A stretch of DNA of 64,000 nucleotides from Streptomyces sp. MH60 (GCF_002939385.1 NZ_MULI01000004.1:62001-126000), one strand, 5' to 3'. Shown: positions 8,275-18,648, counted from the stretch's first letter. Made by a program: numbers and translations. Notes: generated by a model not told the origin, from the letters alone.

Positions 8275-9429
8275 ATGCGAGCCGCCAGACTCTCCGTCGT
8301 CACCGCCGTCGCCACCGCCGCGGCCCTGGCCGCCGTCACGGGCTGCACGGAGAAGAGCGGCGCCGAGGACGGCGAGCACGTCATCACGGTGACGGCGACG
8401 GACGACGCCTGCGAGGTGTCGAAGTCGGAGTTCCCGGCCGGTCACGTCGAACTCGCCGTCGAGAACAAGGGCTCCAAGGTCACCGAGGTCTACCTCCTCT
8501 TCCCCGACGACCGGGTGGTCACCGAGCGGGAGAACATCGGTCCCGGCACCAAGCAGCGGGTCACCGCGGAGGTGAAGGCGGGCGACTACCGGATCGCCTG
8601 CAAGCCCGGCATGAAGGGCAAGGGCATCCGCCAGGACGTCAGGGCCACCGGCGGCAAGGCCGCCGCGCGTGACCCGCGCCTCGACAAGGCCGTGGCCGCC
8701 TACCGCCAGTACGTCCAGCAGCAGGCCGACGAGACCCTGCCGAAGGCCGAGGCGTTCGCGAAGGCCGTCCGGGCCGGTGATGTGGAGGCCGCGAAGAAGG
8801 CGTACGCCCCGTCCCGCATCGGCTGGGAGCGCACCGAGCCGGTCGCGGAGTCCTTCGGCGACATCGACCCGAAGGTCGACGTCCGCGAGGACGGTCTGGA
8901 GGGGGGCCAGGACCCGGCGACCGACTGGACCGGCTGGCACCGCCTGGAGAAGGCGCTCTGGCAGGACGGCAGGATCGGCGACCGGGAGAAGGAACTCGCC
9001 GCCACCCTGGTCACCGACCTGAAGGACTGGCAGAACCGGGTCGGCTCGGCCGAGATCACCCCCACCTCCATGGCCAACGGCGCCAAGGAGCTGCTCGACG
9101 AGGTCGCCACCGGCAAGGTCACCGGCGAGGAGGAGCGCTACTCGCACACCGACCTGGTCGACTTCAAGGCCAACGTGGAGGGCGCGCAGCAGTCGTACGC
9201 GCTGCTGAAGCCGGTCGCGAAGGAGAACGACGCGGCGCTGACGACGGAGCTGGACGGCCAGTTCGCGGCGCTGGACAAGCTGCTCGACCAGTACCGCCCG
9301 AACCCCGGCTCCTACGAGTTCACCTCCTACGACAAGGTCGGCAAGGCGGACCGCAAGGAGCTGTCGGACGCGGTCAACGCGCTCGCGGAGCCGCTGTCCA
9401 AGCTCGCCGCGGCCGTGGTCACCAAGTAG
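8275..9429 (+). CDS. efeO: EfeO iron-uptake lipoprotein (cupredoxin + M75 domain)
   Basis: This 384-residue exported lipoprotein has a signal peptide ending in VTGC, so Cys24 is the lipidated residue. An N-terminal cupredoxin-like domain (about 35-130) precedes an imelysin/M75 domain containing the metal motif HRLE (His222-Glu225). EfeO is the extracytoplasmic iron-binding partner of the EfeUOB importer. The ATG at 8275 was preferred over the in-frame ATG at 8230, which would place extra charged residues before the signal peptide. It is first of the efeO-efeB-efeU-lipoprotein operon and has iron-box-like sites upstream. Confidence 0.93.
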   Translation: MRAARLSVVTAVATAAALAAVTGCTEKSGAEDGEHVITVTATDDACEVSKSEFPAGHVELAVENKGSKVTEVYLLFPDDRVVTERENIGPGTKQRVTAEVKAGDYRIACKPGMKGKGIRQDVRATGGKAAARDPRLDKAVAAYRQYVQQQADETLPKAEAFAKAVRAGDVEAAKKAYAPSRIGWERTEPVAESFGDIDPKVDVREDGLEGGQDPATDWTGWHRLEKALWQDGRIGDREKELAATLVTDLKDWQNRVGSAEITPTSMANGAKELLDEVATGKVTGEEERYSHTDLVDFKANVEGAQQSYALLKPVAKENDAALTTELDGQFAALDKLLDQYRPNPGSYEFTSYDKVGKADRKELSDAVNALAEPLSKLAAAVVTK

Positions 9430-9445
9430 GCGCGGGGAGACGACG

Positions 9446-10702
9446 ATGACGGACACCGATTCCCCCGCACCCTCCCCCTCCCGGCGGGCGCTGATCGGCT
9501 GGGGCGGCGCGGGCCTCGCGCTCGGCGCCGCCGCGGCGGCCGGCGGGGCGGTGGCGATGGACCGCGCCGGCGACGACGTGGACCCGGCCGGTGCCGGCGC
9601 GGGTTCCGCCGTCCCCTTCCACGGGGCGCACCAGGCGGGCATCGCCACGCCGGTGCAGGACCGCCTGCACTTCGCGGCGTTCGACGTGGCGACCGAGGAC
9701 CGTGCCGCGTTCGTGGCGCTGCTCAAGGAGTGGACGGCGGCGGCCCGCCGGATGACCGCCGGTCACGCGGTGGGCGAGGGCGCCTACGGCGGACTGCCCG
9801 AGGCCCCGCCCGACGACACCGGCGAGGCGCTGGGCCTCAGGCCGTCGCGGCTGACCCTCACCATCGGCTTCGGGCCGTCGCTCTTCGCGAAGTTCGGTCT
9901 CGCCGACCGGCGCCCCGAGGCCCTGGCCGACCTGCCGAAGTTCCCCGGGGACAACCTGGACAAGGCCCGCAGCGGCGGCGACCTGTGCGTCCAGGCCTGC
10001 GCCGACGACCCCCAGGTCGCCGTGCACGCGATCCGCAACCTCGCCCGCATCGGCTTCGGCAAGGTCGTGGTGCGCTGGTCGCAGCTCGGCTTCGGCAAGA
10101 CCTCGTCCACGACGCCCGGCGAACAGACCCCGCGCAACCTGCTCGGCTTCAAGGACGGCACCCGCAACATCGCGGGCACGGAGCGGGACCGGCTGGAGAA
10201 GTTCGTCTGGGCCGCCGAGAAGGACGGCCCGGCGTGGATGGCGGGCGGCTCCTACCTGGTCGCCCGGCGCATCCGCATGCACATCGAGACCTGGGACCGG
10301 GCTTCCCTCCAGGAGCAGGAGGACGTGTTCGGCCGCGACAAGGGCGAGGGCGCCCCGGTCGGCAAGGCCAAGGAGCGGGACGAGCCGTTCCTGAAGGCGA
10401 TGAAGCCCGACGCGCACGTCCGGCTCGCGCACCCCGACTCCAACGGCGGGGCGACGCTGCTGCGCCGCGGCTACTCCTTCACCGACGGCACGGACGGCCT
10501 GGGCCGCCTGGACGCCGGCCTGTTCTTCCTGGCCTACCAGCGCGACATCCGCACCGGCTTCGTCCCCGTCCAGCGGAATCTGGCGACGGACGCGCTCAAC
10601 GAGTACATCCAGCACGTGGGTTCGGCGGTCTTCGCCGTGCCGCCCGGGGTCCGCGACGCGGACGACTGGTGGGGCAGCACGCTGTTCGGCAAGGAGGCGT
10701 AA
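9446..10702 (+). CDS. efeB: EfeB deferrochelatase/peroxidase (Dyp type, Tat-exported)
   Basis: This 418-residue Dyp-type heme peroxidase has a twin-arginine signal (SRRALIG at about 13-19, then a long alanine-rich stretch). The DyP motif GFKDGT lies near residues 234-239, the probable proximal heme ligand is His324 in PDAHVRLAHP, and the conserved arginine lies in LLRRGYSF about 20 residues later. EfeB is proposed to oxidise Fe2+ or to extract iron from heme for the EfeU permease. It begins 16 bases after efeO and is followed 2 bases after its stop by efeU, so the three are clearly co-transcribed. Confidence 0.94.
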   Translation: MTDTDSPAPSPSRRALIGWGGAGLALGAAAAAGGAVAMDRAGDDVDPAGAGAGSAVPFHGAHQAGIATPVQDRLHFAAFDVATEDRAAFVALLKEWTAAARRMTAGHAVGEGAYGGLPEAPPDDTGEALGLRPSRLTLTIGFGPSLFAKFGLADRRPEALADLPKFPGDNLDKARSGGDLCVQACADDPQVAVHAIRNLARIGFGKVVVRWSQLGFGKTSSTTPGEQTPRNLLGFKDGTRNIAGTERDRLEKFVWAAEKDGPAWMAGGSYLVARRIRMHIETWDRASLQEQEDVFGRDKGEGAPVGKAKERDEPFLKAMKPDAHVRLAHPDSNGGATLLRRGYSFTDGTDGLGRLDAGLFFLAYQRDIRTGFVPVQRNLATDALNEYIQHVGSAVFAVPPGVRDADDWWGSTLFGKEA

Positions 10703-10704
10703 CC

Positions 10705-11577
10705 GTGTTCTCCAACTACCTGATCGGACTGCGCGAGGGCCTGGAGGCCTCACTCGTCGTCTGCATCCTGATCGCCTATCTGGTCAAGACGGGCCGCCGG
10801 GACGCCCTGAAGCCCATCTGGGCGGGCATCGGCGTCGCGATCGCCATCGCGTTCGGCTTCGGCTGCGCGCTGGAGTTCGGCTCGCAGGAGCTGACCTTCA
10901 AGGCGCAGGAGGCGCTGGGCGGTTCGCTCTCCATCCTGGCCGTGGTCCTGGTGACGTGGATGGTCTTCTGGATGCGGCGCACCGCCCGGCACCTGAAGGC
11001 GGAGCTGCACGGCAGGCTGGACGCGGCCCTCGCGATGGGCACCGGCGCGCTGGTGGCCACCGCGTTCCTGGCCGTCGGCCGGGAGGGCCTGGAGACCGCC
11101 CTGTTCGTGTGGGCGTCGGTGCACGCGGCGAGCGACGGCACCCCGCGCCCGCTGATCGGCGTGGCCCTCGGGCTGGCCACCGCGGTCCTGCTCGGCTGGC
11201 TGTTCTACCGGGGCGCGCTGCGCATCAACCTGGCCAAGTTCTTCACCTGGACCGGCGGCATGCTGGTCGTCGTGGCGGCGGGCGTCCTGGCGTACGGCGT
11301 GCACGACTTGCAGGAGGCCGACCTGGTGCCGGGCCTGACGAACCTGGCCTTCGACATCAGCAACACGGTCGACCCCGCCAGCTGGTACGGCACCCTGCTC
11401 AAGGGCGTGTTCAACTTCCAGCCCGATCCGACCGTCCTCCAGGTCACGGTGTGGCTGCTGTACCTGGTCCCGACGCTCGCGCTCTTCCTCGCCCCGGTAG
11501 GGTTCGCCTCCGGGAAGGGGAAGGTGAAGGAACCTGATGAGCCAGGATCGCGGCCCTCGAAGGCCCCGCAGGCTTGA
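10705..11577 (+). CDS. efeU: EfeU iron permease (FTR1 family)
   Basis: This 290-residue permease has about seven membrane helices and the two diagnostic iron-translocation motifs: REGLE in LREGLEASL near the N-terminus and again in GREGLETAL near the middle. The family (yeast Ftr1, E. coli EfeU) moves ferric iron after oxidation by a partner, here EfeB. The GTG at 10705 lies just after the efeB stop with aaggaggc upstream, an excellent ribosome site. The C-terminal tail (KGKVKEPDEPGSRPSKAPQA) is hydrophilic, and its coding sequence overlaps the next gene by 41 bases. Confidence 0.94.
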   Translation: MFSNYLIGLREGLEASLVVCILIAYLVKTGRRDALKPIWAGIGVAIAIAFGFGCALEFGSQELTFKAQEALGGSLSILAVVLVTWMVFWMRRTARHLKAELHGRLDAALAMGTGALVATAFLAVGREGLETALFVWASVHAASDGTPRPLIGVALGLATAVLLGWLFYRGALRINLAKFFTWTGGMLVVVAAGVLAYGVHDLQEADLVPGLTNLAFDISNTVDPASWYGTLLKGVFNFQPDPTVLQVTVWLLYLVPTLALFLAPVGFASGKGKVKEPDEPGSRPSKAPQA

Positions 11578-12526
11578 GAAGTACGCGCTCATATCCGCCT
11601 CGGCGACCGCTTTGTCGTTGACGGCGAGCGGCTGCGTGGTGGTGCACGGTGAGCGCGAGGTGCTCCCCTCGGCCACCCGGGCCGAGGCCGCGAAGGCGCT
11701 GGAGGAGTTCGCCACCGCGTACAACGCGGCCGACAAGGCGTACGACGCCTCCCTGGACGCCGATTACACCACCGGCGCCCTCGGCGCGATCGACGCGGCG
11801 CGGCTGAAGGCGGGGGCGGCCAACCACCCGGACGGCAATCCGGCGCACGAGCCGCTGGAGCTGACCGACGCGAAGTTCACGATCCCGAAGAAGGCGGGCT
11901 GGCCGCGCTGGTTCGTCGCGGACACCAAGGCCAACAAGGGTGGCACGGCACGCTGGTTGCTGGTGTTCACCCGCAACGGCCTGGAGGAGACCTGGGAGGC
12001 GGCGTACCTGACGCTGGTCGCCCCCGGCAAGATGCCCGAGTTCAAGACCGACCCGGACGGCTGGGCCGAGGCCGTGCCCGCGAACTCCACCGACGTGAGC
12101 GTCCCGCCGGCCGGTCTGAGCAAGGGGTACACGACGTATCTGCAGGACGGCGGCAAGAGCTTCGCGGACGGCGTGCACACCAGCTCCTGGCGCGCGCTGC
12201 GCGAGAAGCGGTCGATCCGCCCCGGCCTGGTCACCCAGTACATCGACGAGCCGCTGACGAACGGCGACTACGCGCCGCTGGCGCTGCGCACGAAGGACGG
12301 CGACGCGCTGGTGTTCTTCACCACGCGGCACTTCGAGAAGCGGACCGCCGCGCGGGGCGCGTCCGTGCCGACGCCGAACAAGGACGTGCTGGCGCTGACG
12401 GACGGCGAGATCAAGCAGTCGCTGACGATGGAGTTCGTCTCCAACGAGGTCGCGCTCGACCCGGCGGACGGACAGGTGCAGGTGCTGGGCCGGGTCCAGG
12501 GCCTGACGTCGGGGAAGGGCGAGTAG
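11537..12526 (+). CDS. Putative lipoprotein co-transcribed with efeUOB
   Basis: The protein has 329 residues. A basic N-terminus (GPRRPRRLEK) and hydrophobic stretch end in TASGC, making Cys33 a probable lipidation site, though the lipobox is not ideal. The exported part has no repeats or motif I recognise. Position suggests an accessory role in iron uptake or in the cell envelope. The ATG at 11537 lies inside efeU, so the genes overlap by 41 bases in different frames, which implies translational coupling. I see paired stretches such as FTIPKKAGWPRWFVADT but no catalytic signature. The function is unknown. Confidence 0.8.
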   Translation: MSQDRGPRRPRRLEKYALISASATALSLTASGCVVVHGEREVLPSATRAEAAKALEEFATAYNAADKAYDASLDADYTTGALGAIDAARLKAGAANHPDGNPAHEPLELTDAKFTIPKKAGWPRWFVADTKANKGGTARWLLVFTRNGLEETWEAAYLTLVAPGKMPEFKTDPDGWAEAVPANSTDVSVPPAGLSKGYTTYLQDGGKSFADGVHTSSWRALREKRSIRPGLVTQYIDEPLTNGDYAPLALRTKDGDALVFFTTRHFEKRTAARGASVPTPNKDVLALTDGEIKQSLTMEFVSNEVALDPADGQVQVLGRVQGLTSGKGE

Positions 12527-12544
12527 CCCTCCCGCCGGAAACGC

Positions 12545-13276
12545 TCAGCGGCGCAGCGGCCAGGAGGCTCCCTCGTGGTCGCTCTCCTCACCGGCGTGCC
12601 GGCCGCAGGCGTCGGTGAGGGTCTCCAGCAGCGTCAGCGGGTCGGGCAGCGGATGCTCGGGGCCGCGCACCCAGTGCACGGTCCGGTCCTCGCCGGGCAG
12701 CCGGGCCGGCGGCACCAGCACGTAGGAACCGCGGCAGTGCCAGCGCAGCCCGGGGTGCTCGTCCATGGTCTCGGGGTGGCAGTCCAGCTCGCAGGGCCAC
12801 CACTCGTCCTCGTCCTCGGGGGTGCCGCGGGTGAGGGTGAACAGCAGCATGCGTCCGTCGTCGCTCTCGGCGACCGGCCCGACCTCGACACCGGCGGCGA
12901 GCAGCCGCTCCAGCGCCTCCCGGCCGGCCTCCAGCGGCACGTCCAGGACGTCGTGCACCATGCCGGTCGCGGTGATGAAGTTGGCCTCGGGCTGGTGCCG
13001 GGCCCAGCGCTCGATCTGGGAGCGGTCGGTGGTGGACTGCGTCTGCCAGGCGAACGACACCGGGTGCCGGGCGGGGGTGGGACAGCCCACACGGTCGCAG
13101 GAGCAACGGTATCCGGCGGGGTGCGCGGCGGGCGCCAGGGGCAGTCCGGCACCGGCGGCGGCGAGCAGCAGATCCTCCCGGCCACCGTCTCCGGCGGCCT
13201 CCTTGGGCCGGCGTCCGCGCAGCCACGAGGAGAGTTTGCCCTGCAGACCGCTCCGACCGCCGAACTCCGCGCTCAT
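12545..13276 (-). CDS. Primase/polymerase-like protein (bifunctional DNA primase/polymerase domain)
   Basis: This 243-residue protein resembles the N-terminal Prim-Pol domain found in many actinobacterial proteins. Residues 35-100 read LAAAGAGLPLAPAAHPAG...CSCDRVGCPTPARHPVSFAWQTQSTTD, with the cluster of cysteines and histidine usual there, then WARHQPEANFITATG. The family's acidic catalytic pair is not obvious to me, so activity is doubtful. The C-terminus is acidic (CGRHAGEESDHEGASW). The ATG at 13276 is used. It is convergent with the Efe operon, with 18 bases between stops. It could be a conserved regulator rather than a replication enzyme. Confidence 0.72.
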   Translation of the reverse strand: MSAEFGGRSGLQGKLSSWLRGRRPKEAAGDGGREDLLLAAAGAGLPLAPAAHPAGYRCSCDRVGCPTPARHPVSFAWQTQSTTDRSQIERWARHQPEANFITATGMVHDVLDVPLEAGREALERLLAAGVEVGPVAESDDGRMLLFTLTRGTPEDEDEWWPCELDCHPETMDEHPGLRWHCRGSYVLVPPARLPGEDRTVHWVRGPEHPLPDPLTLLETLTDACGRHAGEESDHEGASWPLRR

Positions 13277-13381
13277 CTATCCCCTTGCCTCGCCGTCGTG
13301 CGCACCAGCATGCCCTATCGTCGCACCATTCCGCGCTTCGGGGTCGCGAAGGGACAAACTCCCCTGGTCAGGCTTCCTTGG

Positions 13382-14035
13382 TCACCGCGGGGCGAGCCCG
13401 TGCAGCGCGTAGTCGACGAGGGTGTCGGTGTAGGCGTGGGAGAACGGCCCCGTGTGCTGGAGCCAGCGCTGGGCGAGCGGGGAGACGAACAGCTCCAGCG
13501 CGATCCGCAGGTCGATGTCCTGCCGTACCTGGCCTGCCTCCTGGGCGACCCGCAGCCGGTCGGCGTGGAGCTGGAGCGACGGCTCCAGGAGCCGGGCGAC
13601 GAAGGTCCGGCCCAGTTGTTCGTTGACGACGCCCTCCGCGGCCAGGGCGCGGTAGGGGGCCTCGAACTTCGGATTGCGCAGTTCGTCGACGGTGGCGCGC
13701 AGAACGACCTTGAGGTCGGCTGCGACGTCACCCGTGTCCGGGATGGTGTACGCCTCCTCGCCGGCGGCCTCCACGAGCCGCTCGCCCAGGTCGAGGAAGG
13801 CCTCCAGCAGGACGTCCGCCTTCGAGGACCACCACCGGTAGATCGTCTGCTTGCCGACGCCGGCGCGGGCGGCGATGCCCTCGATGGTGGTCTTCGGGTA
13901 GCCGACCTCGCCGACCAGGGCGAGGGCGGCGTCGTAGATGGCCTGGCGGGACCGCTGGCTGCGCCGGCTGGCGTCGGGGTGCGGCCGCTCGGAGGCAGGA
14001 TGCGTGGGGTGGGCGGATGTCCGGATGGTGGCCAT
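13382..14035 (-). CDS. TetR/AcrR-family transcriptional regulator
   Basis: This 217-residue regulator has a helix-turn-helix at about 28-75 (AIYDAALALVGEVGYPKTTIEGIAA, then GVGKQTIYRWWSSK) followed by an all-helical ligand-binding domain with the TetR_C_11-like sequence EAPYRALAAEGVVNEQLGRTFVARLL. The ATG at 14035 starts after a short acidic/histidine leader. A dyad lies 24-36 bases upstream and probably mediates autorepression. No obvious target operon is adjacent: the neighbour upstream is an independent response regulator and the neighbour downstream is the primase-like gene. Confidence 0.9.
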   Translation of the reverse strand: MATIRTSAHPTHPASERPHPDASRRSQRSRQAIYDAALALVGEVGYPKTTIEGIAARAGVGKQTIYRWWSSKADVLLEAFLDLGERLVEAAGEEAYTIPDTGDVAADLKVVLRATVDELRNPKFEAPYRALAAEGVVNEQLGRTFVARLLEPSLQLHADRLRVAQEAGQVRQDIDLRIALELFVSPLAQRWLQHTGPFSHAYTDTLVDYALHGLAPR

Positions 14036-14058
14036 GCTCCGAAGCTACCAGGTTGACA

Positions 14059-14071
14059 AGACGGAACGTCT
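14059..14071. promoter_or_regulatory. Probable TetR operator
   Basis: The dyad AGACG-GAA-CGTCT lies directly upstream of the TetR gene start (14035) and overlaps its likely core promoter. AGACG/CGTCT arms of this form are common TetR-family operators. Autoregulation is an inference. Confidence 0.55.
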
Positions 14072-14089
14072 CGCCGTCGGTGCGGCCGC

Positions 14090-14788
14090 TCAGTGGCGTG
14101 GTGCCCGCGCGTTCTCCAGATAGTGCAGTACGGCCGCCACCCGCCGGTCGACCTGGTCGGCCGGGGAGAGGTCGAGCTTGGCGAAGATGCTGCGGATGTG
14201 CTTGTGGACGGCACCGTCGGTGACCACGAGCCGTCCGGCGATGGCACTGTTGCCCAGGCCCTCGGCCATCAGACCGAGCACCTCCCGCTCGCGCGGGCTG
14301 AGACGCTCCAGCCGGGTGTCCTGCCGGGTCCGGGTGAACAGCTGGGCGACGACCTCCGGGTCGATGGCGGTACCGCCCCCCGCGACCCGGCCGAGGGCGT
14401 CCATGAACTCCTCGACCCGCCCGACGCGTTCCTTGAGCAGATAGCCGAGGCCGCCCACTCCCCCGGTCAGCAGGTCGGTGGCGAAGGACTGCTCCACGTA
14501 CGCGGACAGCACCAGGACGGCGAGTCCCGGGCGCCGCCGCCGCGCCTCGACGGCCGCGCGGACCCCCTCGTCGGTGTGTGTGGGCGGCATGCGCACGTCG
14601 AGGATGGCCACGTCGGGCTCGTGCTCGTCGATGGCGGCGAGCACCGAGTCGGCGGTGTCCGCGGTGGCGACCACGTCCAGGCCCTCGGCCCGCAGCAGCA
14701 GGGCAAGCCCCTCGCGCAGCAGCGGATCGTCCTCGGCGATCACGATCCGCAGGGCGCGGTGCACGTCACGTTCCACGGGGAGGTCCAC
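14090..14788 (-). CDS. NarL/FixJ-type response regulator without adjacent kinase
   Basis: This 232-residue protein has a receiver domain with acidic pocket Glu19/Asp20/Asp21, phospho-acceptor Asp64 in AILDVRMPP and a conserved lysine in YLLKERV. It ends in a LuxR helix-turn-helix (about 165-225; LSPREREVLGLMAEGLGNSAIA). The stretch VTDGAVHKHIRSIFAKLDL is the recognition region. Such regulators usually pair with a HisKA_3 kinase encoded next door, but none is present within several kilobases, so it appears orphan. The ATG at 14788 lies close to the Rsm22-type gene stop region. Targets are unknown. Confidence 0.9.
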   Translation of the reverse strand: MDLPVERDVHRALRIVIAEDDPLLREGLALLLRAEGLDVVATADTADSVLAAIDEHEPDVAILDVRMPPTHTDEGVRAAVEARRRRPGLAVLVLSAYVEQSFATDLLTGGVGGLGYLLKERVGRVEEFMDALGRVAGGGTAIDPEVVAQLFTRTRQDTRLERLSPREREVLGLMAEGLGNSAIAGRLVVTDGAVHKHIRSIFAKLDLSPADQVDRRVAAVLHYLENARAPRH

Positions 14789-14809
14789 TTCCAGGTCTCG
14801 TCGGGCGGG

Positions 14810-15799
14810 TCAGTCTTCCCCTGCCGGCCAGGAGTCGCCCCAGGCCGCGTCGCGGGCCGCCTTGTAGAGGTCGCCGTGCCGCTTGGTGACCGTACGGCGC
14901 CGCAGTCGCTCGTCGGGCTCGCAGAGGTCGAGCAGTACCTGGCCCTTGCGGATCTGGGGTCGCCGGACCACCCGGGAGGCAGCGGGTTCGGCGGGGAGCC
15001 GGGTGGCGGCGACGTAGCTGAACTTCTCGTCCTCGTAGGCGAGGGACCCGCTCTTGACCTGCCGGTGCAGGCTGGACCGGCTGACGCGGGCCGCGAAGTG
15101 GCACCAGTCCGTGCCGGGCACGATGGGGCAGGCGGCGCTGTGCGGGCAGGGTGCGGCGACCCGGAACCCGGCGGCGATCAGCCGGTCGCGGGCCTCGATG
15201 ACACGGGCGTATCCGGCGGGGGTGCCGGCCTCGACGATCACGACCGCCCGCGCGGCAGCGGCGGCGGCGTCGACGAGGGCGGCGCGGTCGGCACCGGTCA
15301 GCTCGTTGAGTACGTAGGACACCGTGACGAGGTCGGCGCTCTCGATGGCGAGCGCCGCTCCGATCCGTGCACGCTGCCAGCGGACCTCGTGCAGGGCGGG
15401 GAGCGAGGCGGCGATCTCCCGCCCCAGGGCGAGGGCGGGTTCGGCCCAGTCGAGCACGGTCACCGGACGGGTCCCGTCCCAGGTGTCGCTGACGGCCCAG
15501 GTCGCGGCGCCGGTCCCCCCGCCCACGTCCACGTGACCGCCGGGCACCCATCCCGGCACGGCCGCGGCGAACGCGTCCAGCGCCGAGCGCACGGCGGCGA
15601 AGGTGGCGGGCATGCGGTAGGCGGCGTAGGCGACGACGTCGGCGCGGTCGCGCAGGATGGGGGCGTCGGTCGGGGTGTCCCCGCGGTAGTTGGCGATCAG
15701 CCGCTCCACGGCCTGCGCGGCCTGCCGGGGCGGCAACCCGTCGACGAGGTCGGCGAGGGCGGCCCGCAGGGTGTCGGCGGGGGCGGCGGGGTGACTCAC
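14810..15799 (-). CDS. Rsm22-family methyltransferase-like protein
   Basis: The protein has 329 residues. A SAM-binding Rossmann motif reads HVDVGGGTGAATWAV (about 92-106), followed by LDWAEPALALG and ADLVTVSYVLNEL. The C-terminal third has CPHSAACPIVPGTDWCHF, the cysteine cluster typical of Rsm22 proteins, which bind an iron-sulfur cluster and act on the small ribosomal subunit in mitochondria. Bacterial members are poorly studied. The GTG at 15799 was chosen because upstream codons run into non-coding sequence. It lies 21 bases upstream of the response-regulator gene on the same strand, so the two are probably co-transcribed. Confidence 0.87.
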   Translation of the reverse strand: MSHPAAPADTLRAALADLVDGLPPRQAAQAVERLIANYRGDTPTDAPILRDRADVVAYAAYRMPATFAAVRSALDAFAAAVPGWVPGGHVDVGGGTGAATWAVSDTWDGTRPVTVLDWAEPALALGREIAASLPALHEVRWQRARIGAALAIESADLVTVSYVLNELTGADRAALVDAAAAAARAVVIVEAGTPAGYARVIEARDRLIAAGFRVAAPCPHSAACPIVPGTDWCHFAARVSRSSLHRQVKSGSLAYEDEKFSYVAATRLPAEPAASRVVRRPQIRKGQVLLDLCEPDERLRRRTVTKRHGDLYKAARDAAWGDSWPAGED

Positions 15800-15950
15800 C
15801 CGGCGATTGTACGAGGCACTCCGTGGGGCGGGGTTCCTCGGCCACCCGGCGCGGGGGTGGGGCGCGCGGCTCGGCGTAGCGGGTGCCGCTGCACCCACCC
15901 GTGCCGCCTGGGGGCACCTCCCAGGCCGTTCAGGCATGGGGGGCCCGCAG

Positions 15951-16034
15951 CTGAGCGGGATGGACGGACAGCCGCGCACGGCGGGGCGGGCCCCTGGAGG
16001 GATGGCGAGCCGCAGCCGCGTACGGCGGGAAGGG
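15951..16034. repeat. Degenerate 44-bp tandem repeat in a 420-base gene-free stretch
   Basis: Within 15800-16219 the segment cagccgcgcacggcggg (15969-15985) recurs 44 bases later with one change (16013-16029), and ggatgg is likewise repeated 44 bases apart. The rest of this gap is GC-rich with no promoter, RNA or coding signal I can support. A minus-strand 107-codon reading (15930-16253) looks like an arginine/proline-rich frame artefact. Confidence 0.5.
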
Positions 16035-16219
16035 GTCGTGTCGGGGGGTGTCCGCCCGCAGCGGTTGGCGCGTCAACGCCGCGAGCCCTGTAAGCACCCG
16101 ATTCCGCGCCGTTCCGAGGACGGACATCCCCCGGCGCGGCCCCGACCCACCCACCGGACCCCAGGCGCTACGCGCACCCCCACCGAACCCGCACCGGCGC
16201 CGCAGGCACCCCGCAGCGA

Positions 16220-17343
<1,124 letters not shown>

Positions 17344-17347
<4 letters not shown>

Positions 17348-18648
17348 CTGTCCTCCCCCTTGGCGGAGGGCCGGCACAGGGTGACGAGGAACCCGAGCGC
17401 CACCACCGCCGCCACCAGCTGGACCACGGCCATCGGTACGGCGGTGTCCTCCCCCGCGATCCCGACCAGCGGCGAGGCCACCGCGCCGATGAGGAAGGAG
17501 GACGTGCCGAGCAGCGCGGAGGCGGAACCGGCGGACTTCTTGACCCGCATCAGCGCGAGCGCCTGCGTGTTGGGCAGGCTGATGCCCATCGCCGACATCA
17601 GTACGAACAGCACGGCGGCGACCGGCCCGAGCCCGACCTCGCCGAAGACGCCCAGGGACATCAGCAGCAGCACGGTCGCGGCGGCGATCACGACGACGAG
17701 GCCGAGGCCGAGCACCCGGTCCATCCTGACCCGCCCGACGAGGATCTTGCCGTTGATCTGCCCGACCACCACGAGGCCGATCGAGTTGAGGCCGAACAGC
17801 AGGCTGAACGTCTGCGCGGACGCCCCGTAGATCTCCTGCATGACGAACGGCGACGCCGCGACGTAGGCGAACAGCGAGGCGAAGGCGAAGCCGCCGACGA
17901 GCATGTACCCGGTGAAGGCCCGGTCGGCGAGCAGGCCGCGCATCGCGCGCAGGGTGTCGCCGACCCCGCCCGCGTGCCGCTCCTCGACGGGCAGCGTCTC
18001 CGGCAGCCTGGCCCACACGACGACGCCCAGTACCACCCCGACGACCACGAGGACGACGAACACACCCCGCCAGTCCGTCACGCGCAGGATCTGCCCGCCG
18101 ATGAGCGGCGCGACGACCGGCGCGACACCCGAGATCAGCATGAGGGTGGAGAAGAAGCGGGCCATGGCCACGCCGTCGTACAGGTCGCGTACGACGGCTC
18201 GGGCGATGACGATCCCGGCGGCGCCCGCGAGCCCCTGCACCAGCCGGAAGGCGACGAGGAGTTCCACGTTCGGCGCGACGGCGCACAGCGCGGTGGCGAC
18301 GACGTAGACGGCGAGACCGGCCAGCAGGGGACGCCTGCGCCCCCACTTGTCGCTCATCGGGCCGACCACGATCTGCCCGAGGGCCATGCCGGCCAGGCAG
18401 GCGGTGAGCGTGAGCTGGACGGTCGCGGCCGGTGCGCTCAGGGACCGGGTGACCTCCGGGAGCGCGGGGAGGTACATGTCCATCGCCAGCGGCGGCGTGG
18501 CGGTCAGGCTGCCGAGGATGAGGGTGACGAGCAGACCGATGCGCCGGGCGGCGGGCAGCGAAGGGACGGTCGTCGGTGTGTGACGGGTCGTTGGTGTGGT
18601 GGTCGTGTCCGGTGACTGGTGCGGTATGGACGGCCCGCGCTCGGGCAT
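17344..18648 (-). CDS. Bcr/CflA-family multidrug MFS exporter
   Basis: This 434-residue transporter has 12 membrane helices. Typical Bcr/CflA marks are MDMYLPALPEVTRSL after helix 1, motif A as GPMSDKWGRRRPLLAGL, and GAAGIVIARAVVRDLYDG in the motif C region. It exports drugs or small metabolites by proton antiport. A threonine/proline-rich 35-residue leader (TTTTPTTRHTPTT) precedes helix 1. The ATG at 18648 is used. The downstream serine hydrolase overlaps its stop, suggesting that the pair may inactivate and export the same class of compound; that is an inference. Confidence 0.9.

Noticed and set aside
14093..16093. Plus-strand open frame of 666 codons
   Set aside because: It is opposite the response regulator and Rsm22-like genes, both with clear motifs; no domain is seen in the plus-strand reading.
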